Part shown: piece by piece, positions 45,920 to 55,296 of the stretch | Layout of the letters: each line of letters starts with the position of its first letter | Numbering within the stretch: the stretch's first letter is position 1 | Assembly (NCBI RefSeq): GCF_023100805.1 | Contig: NZ_CP095855.1 | Location: 682,001-746,000, forward strand | From: Chitinophaga filiformis | GTDB taxonomy: Bacteria > Bacteroidota > Bacteroidia > Chitinophagales > Chitinophagaceae | Length of the DNA stretch: 64,000 nt | Direction: 5' to 3' | Notes under the pieces: model-generated | What the model saw: the letters and a program-made list of their open reading frames with translations, nothing else | What the model was told of the DNA's origin: nothing | Database searches by the model: none | Translations under genes and position numbers: made by a program

Positions 45920-46315
45920 ATGAACACAAAAACAACAAAAGCAATTTATTGGATAGGCGTAATATTTCTTTCATTGTGGTTTGGAGCAAGCGGCTTCTTT
46001 GAACTGACAAAAAATCCAATTGTCTGGGACATCACAGTACAATTGGGCTATCCTCCGCACTTCATTTATATTTTGGGGATGGCTAAACTTTCAGGCATTA
46101 TCGTTCTTTTAATTCCAAACAGACTGCTGAGATTAAAAGAATGGGTATTTGCAGGGATATTCTTTGACATCATTTTTGCATTCTTCTCAAAGTTAAGCGT
46201 GCTTGCGCCTTCAGCAGCAATTGACGCGGTGGTGGCGTTTGTGATAGTGAGTGTGACTTATACGATGTTCAGGAGGTTATATCCGGCGGAGTATACGAAG
46301 GTAAGCGTGAATTAG
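45920..46315 (+). CDS. DoxX-like small membrane protein
   Basis: 131 aa from the ATG at 45920; the longer open frame to 45791 has no family sequence. Four membrane helices, with the DoxX features LSLWFGASGFFEL and LGYPPHFIYILGMAKLSGI, cited as residues about 17-60. Function is undefined; DoxX-like proteins often sit beside TetR and SDR genes as here. It is divergent from the SDR gene. Confidence 0.82.
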   Translation: MNTKTTKAIYWIGVIFLSLWFGASGFFELTKNPIVWDITVQLGYPPHFIYILGMAKLSGIIVLLIPNRLLRLKEWVFAGIFFDIIFAFFSKLSVLAPSAAIDAVVAFVIVSVTYTMFRRLYPAEYTKVSVN

Positions 46316-46432
46316 GCAGTGATTATGTTCGTCTTTTATTGAACATCATTTGCGGATGATATAAAAACTAGTCCTTTCCTTAAATATTTTTGCATGTAAA
46401 TTATGCAGGAGTAATACCAATTTAATTATAGT

Positions 46433-46466
46433 AAGGAAAGGCAGCCCGTCGAGGTTGCCTTTCCTT
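46433..46466. terminator. Hairpin between DoxX-like gene and pseudogene
   Basis: Arms AAGGAAAGGCA (46433-46443) and its complement (46456-46466), 11 pairs, loop of 12. It lies just past the broken minus-strand copy at 46475, whose terminator it may have been, and 118 bp after the DoxX-like gene. Confidence 0.55.
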
Positions 46467-46474
46467 ATTGCATA

Positions 46475-46624
46475 TTATCCATTATTCCGCCGGAATAACT
46501 TTTGTACAACTTCCAATGAAACTAATAACAATATATTTAGAATAAACACATCGAGAAAACGGTATTTAAAAGTCCAGCCCAATGGAGTTCGTCGGTCCTT
46601 GGCCATTACATTATCCCACCCCAT
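46475..46624 (-). pseudogene. Broken third copy of a membrane-protein module
   Basis: 49-codon frame containing GWTFKYRFLDVFILNILLLV, clearly related to WIYKYRFLDLAVVNVFLLLA in the second repeat of the protein at 47817-48680 and to its first repeat. An in-frame TGA lies just upstream, and the sequence before it no longer matches. Read as the 3' remnant of a duplicated gene or module. Confidence 0.6.
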
Positions 46625-46774
46625 ATTTTTTGATCAAAAATATAAAACCCAGGCAACAATAGATTGGCTTGCTGAACGACTCGTTGCACCCAGTTTAAAT
46701 AGCCACAATCAGATGTTAGGGGAATATATCCTTCAATTATATTAACTATAATTGCACCTTCTAAATACGCTAAT

Positions 46775-47233
46775 TTGATCAGGAAAATACAAACACGTCC
46801 CTATCACCTGTTGTTGCTAATGGCACTTACCACCTTTGCAATGTCCTTTTGTTATTATTCTAGCCAGATAGATATTCATTTACATGATACTTATTTTATA
46901 ATCCCTGTACCTTTTTTGCTCTGGACGTTTACATTATTTTTACTGCTCTTCTGGGCTTTATACCATATCACATTCCGGTTCTTACTTAGTACCATCCTTA
47001 TCTGGCTTCATATGATCGGGATTGTTATTCTCTTCCCGTTGACAATATACACTTATGGATCACCTTTCCTGTTCGATAATGTTACACCTTACGACTTCGC
47101 TACCTGGGAAGTCATGCAAAGACAGATGCTTATCCAGACACCCATTGTTTCAGTGTTTGTTATGCTTCATGCTTTGTATTTAGTTAATCTTATTGGGGGA
47201 GTTATCAAAGTAGTTACTAAATCCTCTAAATAA
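46775..47233 (+). CDS. Membrane protein with IDIHLHDTYF motif
   Basis: 152 aa from a TTG at 46775, or 137 aa from the ATG at 46820; the first includes a basic N-terminus that suits a membrane protein. Three or four membrane helices. The stretch IDIHLHDTYFIIPVP recalls the HDTYYVVAH segment of cytochrome oxidase subunit I but the protein is far too short to be one. Function unknown. It lies in an AT-rich stretch. Confidence 0.6.
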   Translation: MIRKIQTRPYHLLLLMALTTFAMSFCYYSSQIDIHLHDTYFIIPVPFLLWTFTLFLLLFWALYHITFRFLLSTILIWLHMIGIVILFPLTIYTYGSPFLFDNVTPYDFATWEVMQRQMLIQTPIVSVFVMLHALYLVNLIGGVIKVVTKSSK

Positions 47234-47369
47234 CAATGGGGTCCTGCCTTTTCTTTTCCACTCTCCCTGCTGCCCAGCTAGCCGGAGAGCTACTAATGGC
47301 TAAAAAAAGTATCTTGACCCGAGTTATAAATGACAATCGATAGTCCATCATAAAGTCAACTCTAAATCA

Positions 47370-47774
47370 ATGGAGCAAGAGGAATCAGCGCAATATTGGG
47401 AAATCTTTAAGACTAAGGTCAGGCCTCTCACTGAAAGCCAGCAGCGGGTAATTGCTTACAAGTTTTGTTTGCTTATCGAGAACGACCTGGATGACTTTGG
47501 TAAGGGTGCACTTACTCTTCTGGAGCAAGTAACATCTGCCCGTGTTTCATTGCAAGATTGTATATCTTACCGGGAGCAATTACAGGATAAGCTTCCCGAT
47601 GATGATACAGAAACAAGCCCTTACAGCCCTTTGATCTGGGCTTTAATGCCCCATACAGATTCCTATCCTGCGTGGTATTCGGCCGCCATTGTGGGGGTGA
47701 ACATAGTTGATCTCAAGATTCGCACTTTTTCCGAATTGACGGATCTAACAAAGGAAATAGTGAGCAATTTTTAA
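47370..47774 (+). CDS. Soluble protein of unknown function
   Basis: 134 aa, ATG start. Mostly helical and acidic, with TESQQRVIAYKFCLLIENDL near the start. No membrane segment or recognised family. Codon use resembles other genes of the window, which supports a real gene. Confidence 0.55.
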   Translation: MEQEESAQYWEIFKTKVRPLTESQQRVIAYKFCLLIENDLDDFGKGALTLLEQVTSARVSLQDCISYREQLQDKLPDDDTETSPYSPLIWALMPHTDSYPAWYSAAIVGVNIVDLKIRTFSELTDLTKEIVSNF

Positions 47775-47816
47775 CGAGGCTGTAACTAGCTGTATAAAGG
47801 GGCATTTTTTACCGGT

Positions 47817-48680
47817 TCAATAGTTGGGTCTCCATTTCACAGGTACTCTGTCACATACAATCTCAAACGCCAGCAATAGAAATACATTTACTACAGCAAG
47901 ATCAAGAAACCTGTATTTATATATCCATTCCAATCGGGTACGGTTGTTACTCTTTTTTACGATGCACTCTATTAAGAGATCAGTTGGCAGAGTTCTAATA
48001 ATACAAGCCAGCGCGAATAGTAAACTAGTAACTACCACATTAAAAAGGAAATAGGTTGATACAAAAAGCCGGGCATATAACAATGCCAGACAATATATCG
48101 CCCATATTGTACATTGATAATAAGGATCACTCCCTCCCCACATAAATTCGTGCTCATCCATTCTGATATAAGATAAAAGTATCCATAGCCAAATAGCTAA
48201 CAGCAATAAATTGGCTATAACAACTGGTTGTTGTTTAACATGTGCATTATCTAGTATTTCAGCGCCACTATTGCTCTTCAGTTTTTCTGGCATCAGCTTT
48301 CGCATTATTCCAAGTGATAATAACAAGCATACATTAACGGTCACAAGGTCCAGATAGAGATATTCAAAATCCCACCAAATATCTATATGTTTCTTCCTCA
48401 TAAGATACATGATCAGTGCATTGGTCGGCTCATGCCTGATTATTGTCGCCAACTTAAATAGTATGGGAGTAATGATAATATTTAAGAGGCGACTTGAGGT
48501 AACGTAATAATGAACATACACCAATGAAAGCACATACATCAAATAAAGGGTCCCATAGTAGTAAGGACTGTCACTTAGCCCCAGAGCATCTGTTTTACTC
48601 ATTCCAACAAAGCGCCATAATATCCATGTCCAGATGCTTAATAGCGAAAGATAAATAATGACAACGGATTGCCTTTTCAT
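47817..48680 (-). CDS. Membrane protein made of two internal repeats
   Basis: 287 aa from the ATG at 48680; the open frame further upstream runs through the tRNA-Asn terminator and is not coding. Two copies of a module of about 140 residues with four membrane helices each. Matching segments include SIWTWILWRFVGM and AIWLWILLSYIRM, SPYYYGTLY and DPYYQCTIW, WDFEYLYLDLVTVNVCLLL and WIYKYRFLDLAVVNVFLLL. No known family. A broken further copy lies at 46475-46624, so the locus arose by repeated duplication. Confidence 0.7.
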   Translation of the reverse strand: MKRQSVVIIYLSLLSIWTWILWRFVGMSKTDALGLSDSPYYYGTLYLMYVLSLVYVHYYVTSSRLLNIIITPILFKLATIIRHEPTNALIMYLMRKKHIDIWWDFEYLYLDLVTVNVCLLLSLGIMRKLMPEKLKSNSGAEILDNAHVKQQPVVIANLLLLAIWLWILLSYIRMDEHEFMWGGSDPYYQCTIWAIYCLALLYARLFVSTYFLFNVVVTSLLFALACIIRTLPTDLLIECIVKKSNNRTRLEWIYKYRFLDLAVVNVFLLLAFEIVCDRVPVKWRPNY

Positions 48681-48742
48681 AGATAGGGAGATCTTTTGAA
48701 CTTGATTGGAGTATGCCGGTGCCGGCCATAATAAGCCCAAAA

Positions 48743-48771
48743 CAAAAAAGGCCTGCATTCCTGCAAGCCTT
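48743..48771 (-). terminator. Terminator after tRNA-Asn
   Basis: On the minus strand AAGGCTTGCA-GGAA-TGCAGGCCTT (one T-G pair) followed by six T, about 10 bases after the tRNA 3' end. Confidence 0.8.
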
Positions 48772-48781
48772 CTCTTTTCCG

Positions 48782-48855
48782 CTCCCCCTGCTGGACTTGA
48801 ACCAGCGACCCTCTGATTAACAGTCAGATGCTCTAACCAACTGAGCTAAGGAGGA
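48782..48855 (-). tRNA. tRNA-Asn (GTT)
   Basis: 74 bases. Acceptor TCCTCCT/AGGGGGA, D arm GCTC-AGTTGGTTA-GAGC, anticodon loop CTGTTAA giving GTT, T arm with GGTTCAAGTCC, discriminator G. No CCA is encoded (CGG follows), which serves as a reference for normal tRNA genes of this genome. Confidence 0.95.
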
Positions 48856-48878
48856 GTGTTTTTCCCGTTTCGGGATTG

Positions 48879-48908
48879 CAAAAATAGACAATTTTTCATT
48901 TCCGCAAA
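48879..48908 (-). promoter_or_regulatory. tRNA-Asn promoter
   Basis: On the minus strand TTTG (48905-48908), 18 bases, TATTTTTG (48879-48886), ending 24 bases before the tRNA 5' end. Confidence 0.6.
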
Positions 48909-48927
48909 ATTCTTTTCAAATATTTTT

Positions 48928-50523
48928 TCAAACAGGATCTACCAATACCAGCAAACGCTTATCCACCGCGGAATCACGGGTATAAAAATTTACAAATTGC
49001 AGGTCGAGCTTCGTCACCGGGAAGTGCGGGAACGTATGTAACACCTTGCAACGATGCCCCTGGGCAAGCAGCGAATCTTTCCACTGCGGAGTGGTATAGA
49101 TCAGCGACGGGCCTGGTGGTAAAGTGTCATACGACAAGCAGGGAGCATCCAGGTAATATGTCAACGCATAAGAATGTGCCTTGTAAAACCCAACAGCCGC
49201 TCCTTTAAGGTGCTCATTCGCATAAAATGCAGCCGTGCTGCCACTCTGATAACGCAGCACATCCGGATAGAACAGCCCGTTTAAAAAAAGATTCAGCGCC
49301 GCACTCGCCAGGCAGGTACGGAAAAATATACGTGCCTTTTCTTTCAACGGCAGCCATATAAAAACGCCGATCAGAATCACAATCAATACAACAGCCACTA
49401 AGTTAATTTGAGGCCGGTAAAGCGCCCATAAAGCAGGAATAGCGACGGCTATTATACCTATGATGATATACTGCGTAACACGGAAGGCCTTTTCTTTCTT
49501 CATGGACAGTATATATTGCGCCGTCAGGATCGAAAAGAAAGGGAAAATAATATTCAGGTAATGTGGCAACTGGAATTTAGACAGGGAGAATAACAGGAAG
49601 GTCGTAAGCGCCCCGCTGATGCAATAATACTCCCGTGCCTGACGCCCCTTCCTGATAAAGGCAATCACGGCCACATACAGGAAAATGGACCAGGGCACAA
49701 ACGCCCAGAGCACCGTATGCAGGAAGAAAGAAGGATCGCCACTGCCTTTGATCGGACCGGAGTTCATAAACCGGCCAAACTGACTATCCCAGAAAAAGAA
49801 GCGGATACCCGACACCCCGGTTTGCCCAAAAACAACCTTCTCCGGATGAGCATCAAACTGCTGGTACAATGCATATAGCTCAGGCGTAATAAACACGCCA
49901 ACCAGTAGGGCTACCATCAGCCAGCGCATGTGAAACAATTCCTTCCACTGCTTAGTGAATACAAATTGCCCGATCAGTGCAAACCCTATCGGCACCAATG
50001 CAAAAGGCCCCTTTGTCATTACTGCAAAGGCAGCAAGTAATGCTCCCGGCAGTAATTGCCGCTTATACAGATGATATACACTCCCAATGATCAACCCTGT
50101 GAGGTAAGGCTCCGCACGAACATCCGTACTCGATATAACAAGATGTTCCGCCGTCAGCAGGATACAGACAGACCAGCGGGCTACCTGTTCTCCGTAGAGC
50201 TCCTTCGCGAAACGGTACGTATATATTACGCCCAACATCAGGAATAGAAAAGCAGGGAGCTTGTAAGCAAAGGTGGTAAAACCGAACAGATGATAGGAGA
50301 GTGCCGCCATCCAGAAAGGGAAATGAGGCTTATCCAGCCAATCCTGGCCATCCACATACAGGTTCAGGTAATCATGATACTGCACCATATGTTTGGCAAT
50401 ACCAGCATATAAAGCGCCATCAGGCTCCATAATTGTAACCGGCAAACCGCTGATATGAATAAAGATCAGCAACCCGATCATCCACAGGCTGACTTTCCTT
50501 TCTGAAACAGAAGATAGTGACAT
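48928..50523 (-). CDS. ArnT-like GT39-family membrane glycosyltransferase
   Basis: 531 aa from the ATG at 50523. About 11-12 membrane helices. The first loop contains MEPDGALYAGIAKHM, whose acidic pair matches the catalytic region of PMT/ArnT enzymes, and DKPHFPFWMAALSYHLFG is a second family landmark. ArnT-like enzymes move a sugar from a polyprenyl phosphate donor to lipid A or another acceptor on the periplasmic side. Donor and acceptor are not known here. A soluble C-terminal domain of about 100 residues follows. Confidence 0.88.
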   Translation of the reverse strand: MSLSSVSERKVSLWMIGLLIFIHISGLPVTIMEPDGALYAGIAKHMVQYHDYLNLYVDGQDWLDKPHFPFWMAALSYHLFGFTTFAYKLPAFLFLMLGVIYTYRFAKELYGEQVARWSVCILLTAEHLVISSTDVRAEPYLTGLIIGSVYHLYKRQLLPGALLAAFAVMTKGPFALVPIGFALIGQFVFTKQWKELFHMRWLMVALLVGVFITPELYALYQQFDAHPEKVVFGQTGVSGIRFFFWDSQFGRFMNSGPIKGSGDPSFFLHTVLWAFVPWSIFLYVAVIAFIRKGRQAREYYCISGALTTFLLFSLSKFQLPHYLNIIFPFFSILTAQYILSMKKEKAFRVTQYIIIGIIAVAIPALWALYRPQINLVAVVLIVILIGVFIWLPLKEKARIFFRTCLASAALNLFLNGLFYPDVLRYQSGSTAAFYANEHLKGAAVGFYKAHSYALTYYLDAPCLSYDTLPPGPSLIYTTPQWKDSLLAQGHRCKVLHTFPHFPVTKLDLQFVNFYTRDSAVDKRLLVLVDPV

Positions 50524-50593
50524 CTGCAAAAGTTACAGCACCGCGGTCACTTCCACAAAGCTAAAGGGGGAGTTTAATCGAAAATTAACAGGG

Positions 50594-50932
50594 TCACCAA
50601 CCGAAAAGGCTGGATTTCTCAAAGCCGATATACAGACCGTCTTCCCGCTGCTCCAGCGGATACGTCTTCAGGTAGAACCCTTCACCACTACTGTTATACC
50701 CGTTCTTAATGTTAAACCGGTATCTATGTAGCGGACATACAACATTACCGGCATCATCTATAAAACCATCTGCCATAATACCGCTTGCATGCGGGCATTT
50801 ATAAGCAAATGCATAGATCTGCTGCTCGTATAGGGTATAACAGATCTTTTTGCCGTGAACCTCCATTACACCTATCTCACCTTCCCTTGCGTACAGGTCT
50901 GATAAACGATGCCAGTTGTATTGTTTTGCCAT
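50594..50932 (-). CDS. Rieske [2Fe-2S] ferredoxin-like protein
   Basis: 112 aa. The cluster ligands are C46-x-H48 and C66-x2-H69 (CPHASG and CPLHRYRF). It is soluble and short, like the ferredoxin subunits of dioxygenases or NirD-like proteins. No oxygenase partner is adjacent; the gene lies 6 bp after hflX and is probably co-transcribed with it. Confidence 0.88.
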   Translation of the reverse strand: MAKQYNWHRLSDLYAREGEIGVMEVHGKKICYTLYEQQIYAFAYKCPHASGIMADGFIDDAGNVVCPLHRYRFNIKNGYNSSGEGFYLKTYPLEQREDGLYIGFEKSSLFGW

Positions 50933-50938
50933 GAAATT

Positions 50939-52129
50939 TTAATAAAAATACTCGCTCTTATATGGGTAACGTTCCCTGTACAGGTTAATAACTTTATCCA
51001 GGATAGTCTGACGCAGTTCATCAATATTCTTGCGCTCTAAAGCGGAGATGAACACACAATTGCCCTGCGTCCTGGTCTCCCAGTTCTCCTTCAGCTGATT
51101 CAGGATGTCCTGTTTGATATCTTCAGCCAGCCACTTGTCAAACGTCTGCTGCTCATACAGGTCCATCTTGTTAAAGATCATGATACTGGGTTTGTCAAAG
51201 GCCTTCAGATCCTGCAGGGTACGGTTCACCACTTCTACCTGGTCTTCATACTGCGGATGGGATATGTCCACAACATGCAGCAGGATGTCACTTTCTCTTA
51301 CCTCATCCAGCGTAGATTTAAAGCTCTCCACCAGGTGATGCGGCAATTTGCGGATAAACCCAACGGTATCGCTCAGCAGGAATGCTGTCTGGTCAAACAC
51401 CACTTTACGTGTAGTAGTGTCCAGCGTAGCGAACAGTTTATTTTCAGCAAATACTTCGCTCTTGCTCAGCAGGTTCATAATGGTACTCTTACCAACATTC
51501 GTATAACCTACCAGGGCTACACGAATATATTCCCCGCGGTCCTTACGCTGGGTAAGCGACTGCTTGTCAATCTCTGCAAGACGCTTTCTCAGCAGGGATA
51601 TCTTATCCTTGATAATACGGCGGTCCGTTTCGATCTCCGTTTCACCCGGACCACGACTACCAATACCACCTCCCTGTCTTTCCAGGTGACTCCACATCCC
51701 TTTCAGGCGGGGCAGGATGTACTGATACTGTGCCAGCTCCACCTGTACTTTCGCCTGAGCCGTACGGGCACGGCGGGCAAAGATGTCCAGGATCAGGTCA
51801 CTACGGTCTATCACCTTCACATTCAGCACCTTCTCTATATTGGCAATCTGGGAGCCTGTCAGCTCATCATCGAATATGACAAGATTGATATTTCTGCCGT
51901 TAATAAAGTCCTTAATTTCCTCCAGTTTACCTTTCCCTACAAAAGTAGCTCTGTCCGGATGGGATAGTTTTTGGGTAAAACGCTTCACAGTAGTAGCACC
52001 GGCTGTCTCTGCCAGGAACACCAGCTCGTCCAGGTATTCCTGTACCTGGCGCTCAGACTGCTCCTTATGAATCAATCCCACTATAACCGCTCTCTCTTCC
52101 TGTTGTACAACTTGTTTCTTCTCAATCAA
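50939..52129 (-). CDS. hflX: Ribosome-associated GTPase HflX
   Basis: 396 aa. The start must be the TTG at 52129: a stop codon lies two triplets earlier in frame and the next Met is about residue 150. N-terminal HflX domain (about 15-190, with KRFTQKLSHPDRATFVGKGK), the glycine-rich linker GGGIGSRGPGETEIETDRR, then the G domain: G1 GYTNVGKS, G3 DTVGF, G4 NKMD. HflX splits stalled 70S ribosomes, notably in heat stress. Minus-strand -7 element TACCTTTG at 52149-52156. Confidence 0.95.
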   Translation of the reverse strand: MIEKKQVVQQEERAVIVGLIHKEQSERQVQEYLDELVFLAETAGATTVKRFTQKLSHPDRATFVGKGKLEEIKDFINGRNINLVIFDDELTGSQIANIEKVLNVKVIDRSDLILDIFARRARTAQAKVQVELAQYQYILPRLKGMWSHLERQGGGIGSRGPGETEIETDRRIIKDKISLLRKRLAEIDKQSLTQRKDRGEYIRVALVGYTNVGKSTIMNLLSKSEVFAENKLFATLDTTTRKVVFDQTAFLLSDTVGFIRKLPHHLVESFKSTLDEVRESDILLHVVDISHPQYEDQVEVVNRTLQDLKAFDKPSIMIFNKMDLYEQQTFDKWLAEDIKQDILNQLKENWETRTQGNCVFISALERKNIDELRQTILDKVINLYRERYPYKSEYFY

Positions 52130-52267
52130 AGTTTATAATAATTTACTGCAAAGGTATGGAATTAGTCCATAGCCCCATAGGTGGCAGGGTATAGCTGCTA
52201 ATCGGCCGGTCCTTGTCTTACAACTGACTAAATTGCCTACATTTAAGTCTTCAAACAAGATCTAAAC

Positions 52268-54295
52268 ATGCATAAATCACTTTTGTTAACATCACTTTTT
52301 ATATCAACTATGGCAGCGGCCCAGCAGAAAATGACGCCTGAGCTGCTCTGGCAATTGGGCAGAGTCAGCGGGGAAACGATTACAGCAGATGGTAAAACGG
52401 TTATCTATGGCGTTTCGCGATATAATATTGCGGAAAATAAAAGCGAAAAGAACCTCTACGCTATCCCGCTGACGGGAGGCGATGCTAAGCAGATCACTAC
52501 AGAACCCGGCGCAGAAGGGGATGTCAGCGCTGTAACCGGGCAAAAGATCCGGTATTCCTATAAAGGTCAGCTATGGGAGCTAAATGCCGACGGTACCGGA
52601 GCCACCCAGATCACCCACGTTGAAGGCGGACTACAGAATATCCGTATTTCCCCCGACGGGAAACATATCCTGTTCTCCAAAGAAGTGAAGTTGAAAAAAG
52701 TGGCCGGCAGCGATTTCTATCCTGATCTGCCTAAATCCAATGTACAGATATACGATAATCTTAACTACCGCCACTGGGATACCTGGGAAGACGGTAACTT
52801 CCAGCATGTATTTTATGCCACCTATGACAATGGACAAATTGGTACTCCGGTGGATATTATGGAAGGTGAACTGTACGACAGCCCGCAGATGCCCTTCGGC
52901 GGCTCGGAAGATATGATCTGGAGCCCTGACGGCAAAAGCATTATCTACGTTGCCAAAAAGAAATTCGGTAAAGAATATGCTGTCAGCACCAACACTGACA
53001 TCTTCGAATACAACCTCGAAACCCGTTCCACCAAAAACCTCTCCGAAGGACTGGCCGGCTACGATGTAGCGCCATCTTTCAGTCCTGATGGCAAATATCT
53101 GGCCTGGCTGGGCATGGCGAAAGATGGTTTTGAGGCTGATAAAAACGATATCATCATACTGGACCGCACTACGGGTAAACGTACCAATCTTACTAAAGAA
53201 TGGGACGGTACTGTCGCTTCCATCTACTGGAACAAAGACGGTAAACAACTACTGTTCCTTGCAGTGGTAAAAGGTACAGAACAGCTACTGGAGATCTCGC
53301 TTCAGAAAGATATAGCTGCCACCTCCGCTAAAAATATACGCCAGGTAACAGAAGGCGACTTTGACATCAACGGTATAGTCGGGCAGGTGGGGAATACCCT
53401 GGTAGTGTCCCGTACCGATATGAACCATGCCGCGGAACTCTTTACTGTGCAATTGCCTAAAGGTACCCTGCAGCCACTCACTGCGGTGAATAAAGAAACC
53501 TACGACAAAACAGGCATGTGCAAAGTGGAAAAGCGCTGGATCAAAACTACCGACAACAAGGAGATGCTCGCCTGGGTGATATTCCCACCCGATTTCGATC
53601 CTGCTAAAAAATATCCGACCTTATTATACTGCCAGGGAGGTCCGCAATCGGCCCTTTCCCAATTCTATTCCTACCGCTGGAATTTCCAGCTGATGGCCTC
53701 ACAGGGTTACATTGTTGTAGCGCCTAACCGTCGTGGTATGCCCGGACATGGCGTAGAATGGAATGCTGCCATCAGTAAAGACTGGGGCGGACAACCTATA
53801 CGCGACTATCTCAGCGCTATTGACGCTGTAAGCCAGGAACCATATGTTGATAAAAACCGCCTTGGTGCAGTAGGCGCCAGCTATGGCGGATACTCCGTAT
53901 ATATGCTGGCTGGCGTACACAATAACCGCTTCAAATCATTCATCGCACACGATGGCCTTTTTGACCTGAAAAGTTGGTATGGTACCACCGAAGAGCTGTG
54001 GTTCGCCAACTGGGATATCGGCGCCTACTGGGATGCTGCTAACGCGAAAGTTTACAAGGAATTCAATCCAAGTGAATATGCCAATAAATGGAATACACCA
54101 ATCCTGATCATCCAGGGGGGAACTGACTTCCGTGTAGGCATTGAACAGGGCTTACAGGCATTCCAGCTGGCGCAGCTCAAAGGGATCAAGAGTAAACTGC
54201 TTTACTTCCCCGAGGAAAATCACTGGGTATTAAAGGCACAAAATGCCCTGGTATGGCAAAGAGAATTCTTCCAATGGTTGAAAGAAACACTGTAA
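52268..54295 (+). CDS. Secreted S9-family prolyl oligopeptidase-like peptidase
   Basis: 675 aa with a signal peptide (LLTSLFISTMAAAQQ). The first 400 residues form a beta-propeller of WD40/PD40-type blades (SPDGKHILFSKE, SPDGKSIIYVAKK, SPDGKYLAWLGM). The alpha/beta-hydrolase domain has Ser near 537 (GASYGGYSVYM), Asp near 619 (GGTDFRVG) and His near 651 (EENHW). It should remove dipeptides or cut small peptides in the periplasm, most like dipeptidyl peptidase of the DPP family. Single gene. Confidence 0.92.
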   Translation: MHKSLLLTSLFISTMAAAQQKMTPELLWQLGRVSGETITADGKTVIYGVSRYNIAENKSEKNLYAIPLTGGDAKQITTEPGAEGDVSAVTGQKIRYSYKGQLWELNADGTGATQITHVEGGLQNIRISPDGKHILFSKEVKLKKVAGSDFYPDLPKSNVQIYDNLNYRHWDTWEDGNFQHVFYATYDNGQIGTPVDIMEGELYDSPQMPFGGSEDMIWSPDGKSIIYVAKKKFGKEYAVSTNTDIFEYNLETRSTKNLSEGLAGYDVAPSFSPDGKYLAWLGMAKDGFEADKNDIIILDRTTGKRTNLTKEWDGTVASIYWNKDGKQLLFLAVVKGTEQLLEISLQKDIAATSAKNIRQVTEGDFDINGIVGQVGNTLVVSRTDMNHAAELFTVQLPKGTLQPLTAVNKETYDKTGMCKVEKRWIKTTDNKEMLAWVIFPPDFDPAKKYPTLLYCQGGPQSALSQFYSYRWNFQLMASQGYIVVAPNRRGMPGHGVEWNAAISKDWGGQPIRDYLSAIDAVSQEPYVDKNRLGAVGASYGGYSVYMLAGVHNNRFKSFIAHDGLFDLKSWYGTTEELWFANWDIGAYWDAANAKVYKEFNPSEYANKWNTPILIIQGGTDFRVGIEQGLQAFQLAQLKGIKSKLLYFPEENHWVLKAQNALVWQREFFQWLKETL

Positions 54296-54304
54296 AATAA
54301 TCGT

Positions 54305-54345
54305 GTACCAGGTAGCAGCAGTTCAGGATTGCCGCTACCTGGTAC
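54305..54345 (+). terminator. Hairpin after the S9 peptidase
   Basis: Perfect 12-bp stem GTACCAGGTAGC (54305-54316) and its complement (54334-54345). No T-tract follows, so it may protect the mRNA end more than terminate. Confidence 0.5.
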
Positions 54346-54381
54346 CTGCTTCATAACTTCATTTATAAATTCCCCAACGTT

Positions 54382-55170
54382 ATGTTCTCCTCTCTCTTGC
54401 TGAATGTCCATGAAGGCATTGCCACTATTACACTCAATCGTCCCGATGTTTACAACGCGTTCGATGATCCGCTGAGTTATGAATTACAGGATGCCCTTAA
54501 ACAGGCAGAAAAAGATACTGCCGTAAGAGTGGTAGTACTAACCGGTGCGGGCAATAAAGCCTTCAGCAGCGGACAGGATCTGAAAGCGGCTTTGAATGGA
54601 ACTGGCGGCAAACGCGATCTCGGCGAGTCTTTGCGTAAACGCTATAATCCTATCATCAGGGCCATAAGGAATATGCCCAAACCCGTTATCTGTCAGCTGA
54701 ATGGCATTGCTGCCGGAGCCGGTTGTTCCATCGCCCTGGCCTGCGATATGATCATTGCCAGCGAAACCGCCGCTATGGTGGAAATATTCATCAATATTGC
54801 GCTGGTACTGGACTCGGGGTCATCTTATTTCCTGCCGCGCACTGTCGGGTATCACAGGGCATTTGAACTGGCCACCAAAGCCACAAAATTATCCGCCGCA
54901 GAAGCGCAGCAGCTGGGCTTTATTAATAAGGTGGTGAAACCGGAAGAACTGGAAGCCACGGTCCAGGCTGAAGCATCTTTTTACGCCAATGCACCTACCA
55001 AAGCCATTGCCTTGCTGAAAAAGATGCTGACAAAAGGTATGACCGAAGATCTGGATGCTGTGCTCGAGTATGAGGCATATTGCCAGGAAATTGCCGGCAA
55101 TACCACCGACAATACCGAGGGGATCCGGGCCTTCCTGGAAAAACGGAAGCCTGCATTTAAAGGTGCTTAA
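54382..55170 (+). CDS. Enoyl-CoA hydratase/isomerase family protein (PaaG-like)
   Basis: 262 aa, crotonase fold. CoA-binding and oxyanion-hole regions: AFSSGQDLKAAL and NGIAAGAGCSIALACDMI; ALVLDSGSSYFLPRTVGY matches the PDSGG region of PaaG-type isomerases, with an Asp at the active site. It could act as an epoxyphenylacetyl-CoA isomerase or a general enoyl-CoA hydratase. No phenylacetate genes are nearby, so the specific role is open. Confidence 0.85.
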   Translation: MFSSLLLNVHEGIATITLNRPDVYNAFDDPLSYELQDALKQAEKDTAVRVVVLTGAGNKAFSSGQDLKAALNGTGGKRDLGESLRKRYNPIIRAIRNMPKPVICQLNGIAAGAGCSIALACDMIIASETAAMVEIFINIALVLDSGSSYFLPRTVGYHRAFELATKATKLSAAEAQQLGFINKVVKPEELEATVQAEASFYANAPTKAIALLKKMLTKGMTEDLDAVLEYEAYCQEIAGNTTDNTEGIRAFLEKRKPAFKGA

Positions 55171-55237
55171 AGCTGATCTCTCATACAATTATTCACTTAT
55201 TACAGCACCATTACTAACAACAGCACAAACAGCTCTC

Positions 55238-55279
55238 AAAAAGGAAGGGCGCCCGCAGAAACGGGCGCCCTTCCTTTTT
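55238..55279. terminator. Bidirectional terminator
   Basis: Perfect 18-bp stem (55238-55255 and 55262-55279) whose outer parts are A-runs and T-runs, loop CAGAAA. It serves the converging enoyl-CoA hydratase and beta-barrel genes. Confidence 0.9.
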
Positions 55280-55296
55280 TATATCTTCTCAGCAGA

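Noticed and set aside
46455..46745. 96-codon plus-strand frame
   Set aside because: TTG start inside a hairpin; the opposite strand holds the related membrane-module fragment, so this is its shadow.
46775..47233. Cytochrome c oxidase subunit I fragment
   Set aside because: Only a short HDTYF-like stretch agrees; the haem ligand pattern and length are missing.
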